NCBI GenBank assembly: GCA_007126835.1
Contig: SLAO01000132.1
Span: 1 to 14,382 of the forward strand
Length of the DNA: 14,382 bases
Direction: 5' to 3'
Source of the DNA: Nitriliruptorales bacterium
GTDB lineage: Bacteria > Actinomycetota > Nitriliruptoria > Euzebyales > Egibacteraceae
The translations under genes were made by a program, and so were the position numbers. Shown piece by piece: positions 12,958-14,382 of the stretch (its first letter is position 1; each line of letters begins with the position of its first letter). The notes under the pieces are model-generated. The model did no database searches. It had not been told where the DNA came from and saw nothing but the letters and a program-made list of their open reading frames with translations.

Positions 12958-14382
12958 GTGAGAGTGACCGGGCAGGCGCTGACGGTCGCCGAGGTCCTCG
13001 CGGTGGCACGCCACCACGCCCCCGTCGAGCTGGGCGCCGAGGTCGCGCCACGGCTTGCCGACCGGCGCGCGGAGGTCGATGCCCACGTCGCCGAGGGACG
13101 CACGGTCTACGGCATCACCACGGGACTGGGCGCCCTGGCGCAGCAGCGGGTCGCGCCCGACGAGCTCGAGGACCTGCAGGTCAACCTCCTGCGCAGCCAC
13201 GCCGCCGGGGTCGGTGAGGCGCTGCCGGAGGAGGTGGTGCGCGCCATGATGCTGCTGCGCGCACGCACCCTGTCGGCCGGCTACTCCGGCGTCCGCCCGG
13301 TGGTGGTGGAGTTGCTGGTCGCCTGCCTGAACGCGGGCCTGCACCCGGTAGTGCCCAGTCGGGGGTCGGTGGGCGCCAGCGGGGACCTGGCCCAGCTCGC
13401 TCACATCGGGTTGGCCCTGACCGGCGAAGGCCGCGTCGACGACGGCCGCGGTCCGCGCCCGGCTAGCGAGGCGCTGTCGCGCGCGGGGGTGGCGCCGCTG
13501 CGCCCGGCCGCCAAGGAGGGCCTGGCGCTGGTCAACGGCACCGAGGGGATGCTCGCGCTGGCCTTGCTGGCCTGGTTCGACACGCAGGCGCTGCTGACCG
13601 GCGCGGACGTGGCCGCGGCGATGACCACCGAGGCGGGTTTTGGCAGCGACCGTCCGTTCGCCGCGGACCTCCAGCAGCTGCGCGGCCAGCCCGGTCAGGC
13701 GGAGTCCGCGGACAACCTGCGCGCCTTGCTGGAGGGCAGCGAGATCGTGGCGGCGCATCGCCACAGCGACCACGCGGTCCAGGATCCGTACTCGCTGCGG
13801 TGCGCTCCGCAGGTCAACGGGTCGGCCCGGGCCGCGCACGGGTGGTGCGCGGACCTGATCACCGCCGAGCTCGCCGCGGTCACCGACAACCCCGTCGTGC
13901 TGCCCGACGGCCGCGTGGAAAGCACCGGCAACTTCCACGGGGAGCCACTGGGAGCGGCCATGGCCGCCCTCGGCGTCGGGCTAGCCAGCCTCGCGTCGAT
14001 CAGCGAGCGGCGGACCTTGTGGCTCATGAGCCCCGAGAGCAACCGGGAACTGCCCGCGTTCCTGGCCGAGCGTCCCGGGCTGCAGTCCGGGTTGATGCTG
14101 GCCCAGTACACCCAGGCGGCGCTGGCCGCCGAGATCCGTCAGCTGGCACAGCCCTCGGTGCTCGACACGATCCCGACCAGCGGCACGCAGGAGGACCACG
14201 TGTCGATGGCGTGGCACGGCGGGCTGCGCCTGCGCGAGGTCGTCGGGCTAGCGGCCACCGTCCTGGGCGGCGAGGCGCTGTGCGCCGCGCGCGCGCTGGA
14301 CCTGCGCCATCCGCTGCGTCCTGCCCCTGGCACCGGCGCGGCGCATGCGGCGCTACGAGAGCGGATCGCTCCGCTCGACGGC
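12958..14382 (+). CDS. hutH: Histidine ammonia-lyase, 3' end beyond window
   Basis: Removes ammonia from L-histidine to give urocanate, the first step of histidine degradation. The frame is open to the window end (475 codons; the family has about 510, so only the last few dozen residues are missing). The MIO cofactor triad Ala-Ser-Gly is at 13375-13383 within GSVGASGDLAQLAHIG. Other signatures are VYGITTGLG with the catalytic Tyr (codon 13108), LLRSHAAGVG (Ser-His, the histidase type), LVNGTEGML, QDPYSLRCAPQVNGSAR, TGNFHGEP and SGTQEDHVSMAW. The GTG at 12958 is preferred because it puts the Tyr and ASG at residues 51 and 140-142, two short of Pseudomonas HutH (53 and 142-144). A GTG at 12898 would add a polar 20-residue extension. 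Neither has a strong ribosome binding site. No other hut gene is visible. Confidence 0.93.
   Translation, partial: MRVTGQALTVAEVLAVARHHAPVELGAEVAPRLADRRAEVDAHVAEGRTVYGITTGLGALAQQRVAPDELEDLQVNLLRSHAAGVGEALPEEVVRAMMLLRARTLSAGYSGVRPVVVELLVACLNAGLHPVVPSRGSVGASGDLAQLAHIGLALTGEGRVDDGRGPRPASEALSRAGVAPLRPAAKEGLALVNGTEGMLALALLAWFDTQALLTGADVAAAMTTEAGFGSDRPFAADLQQLRGQPGQAESADNLRALLEGSEIVAAHRHSDHAVQDPYSLRCAPQVNGSARAAHGWCADLITAELAAVTDNPVVLPDGRVESTGNFHGEPLGAAMAALGVGLASLASISERRTLWLMSPESNRELPAFLAERPGLQSGLMLAQYTQAALAAEIRQLAQPSVLDTIPTSGTQEDHVSMAWHGGLRLREVVGLAATVLGGEALCAARALDLRHPLRPAPGTGAAHAALRERIAPLDG

Noticed and set aside
12853..13938. Open frame of 361 codons antisense to hutH
   Set aside because: hutH on the plus strand is unmistakable, and the antisense product has no recognisable feature.
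1..14382. CRISPR arrays, insertion sequences, prophage or integration sites
   Set aside because: No spaced direct repeats, transposase or integrase motifs were seen. The tRNA-Gln 3' end is followed directly by glmU with no integrated element.

Overview
The window is GC-rich (roughly 70%) and shows strong GC bias at third codon positions, frequent GTG and TTG starts, tightly packed or overlapping genes and several TANNNT -10 boxes very close to start codons. Together with a resuscitation-promoting factor, a SigE-family sigma factor, an actinobacterial-type protein mannosyltransferase and a GPP34 protein, this points to a chromosome of the phylum Actinomycetota. Many proteins are acidic, and the AbrB-zinc knuckle regulator and short RpfB are compatible with a deep lineage such as Nitriliruptoria or relatives, but I cannot place it further. 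From memory, the gene set matches the Mycobacterium tuberculosis neighbourhood Rv1002c to Rv1018c (pmt, rsmI, metS, tatD, rpfB, ksgA, ispE, prsA, glmU), so most of this is conserved core chromosome.

Layout. From 9350 down to 1, everything is on the minus strand, in transcription order: metG, a SigE-family ECF sigma factor, its overlapping membrane partner, tatD, rpfB, rsmA/ksgA, ispE, tRNA-Gln(TTG), glmU and the 5' end of prs. The sigma/partner pair sits between metG and tatD, which are close neighbours in M. tuberculosis, and is the most accessory-looking part. On the right, an AbrB-type regulator (9413-9697, plus) diverges from metG across 62 bp. It converges on a two-gene minus-strand unit, rsmI then a GPP34 (GOLPH3-like) protein. 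rsmI in turn diverges from a plus-strand protein O-mannosyltransferase (pmt), which is followed by hutH, cut off by the window end.

Functionally the window joins translation (metG, rsmA, rsmI, tRNA-Gln), supply of cell-envelope and nucleotide precursors (glmU for UDP-GlcNAc, ispE for isoprenoids, prs for PRPP), envelope remodelling and glycosylation (rpfB, pmt), a possible membrane-linked sigma regulatory pair, and histidine catabolism (hutH). No mobile element, CRISPR array or rRNA gene was seen, and no gene-free stretch exceeds 300 bases. The most unusual items are a perfect 36-bp in-frame tandem duplication at the start of the sigma gene, a symmetric -10 element between metG and the AbrB gene, leaderless-looking starts, a degenerate 25-bp duplication over the rsmA stop, a KMGKS signature in MetG, and a bacterial GOLPH3-like gene coupled to rsmI.
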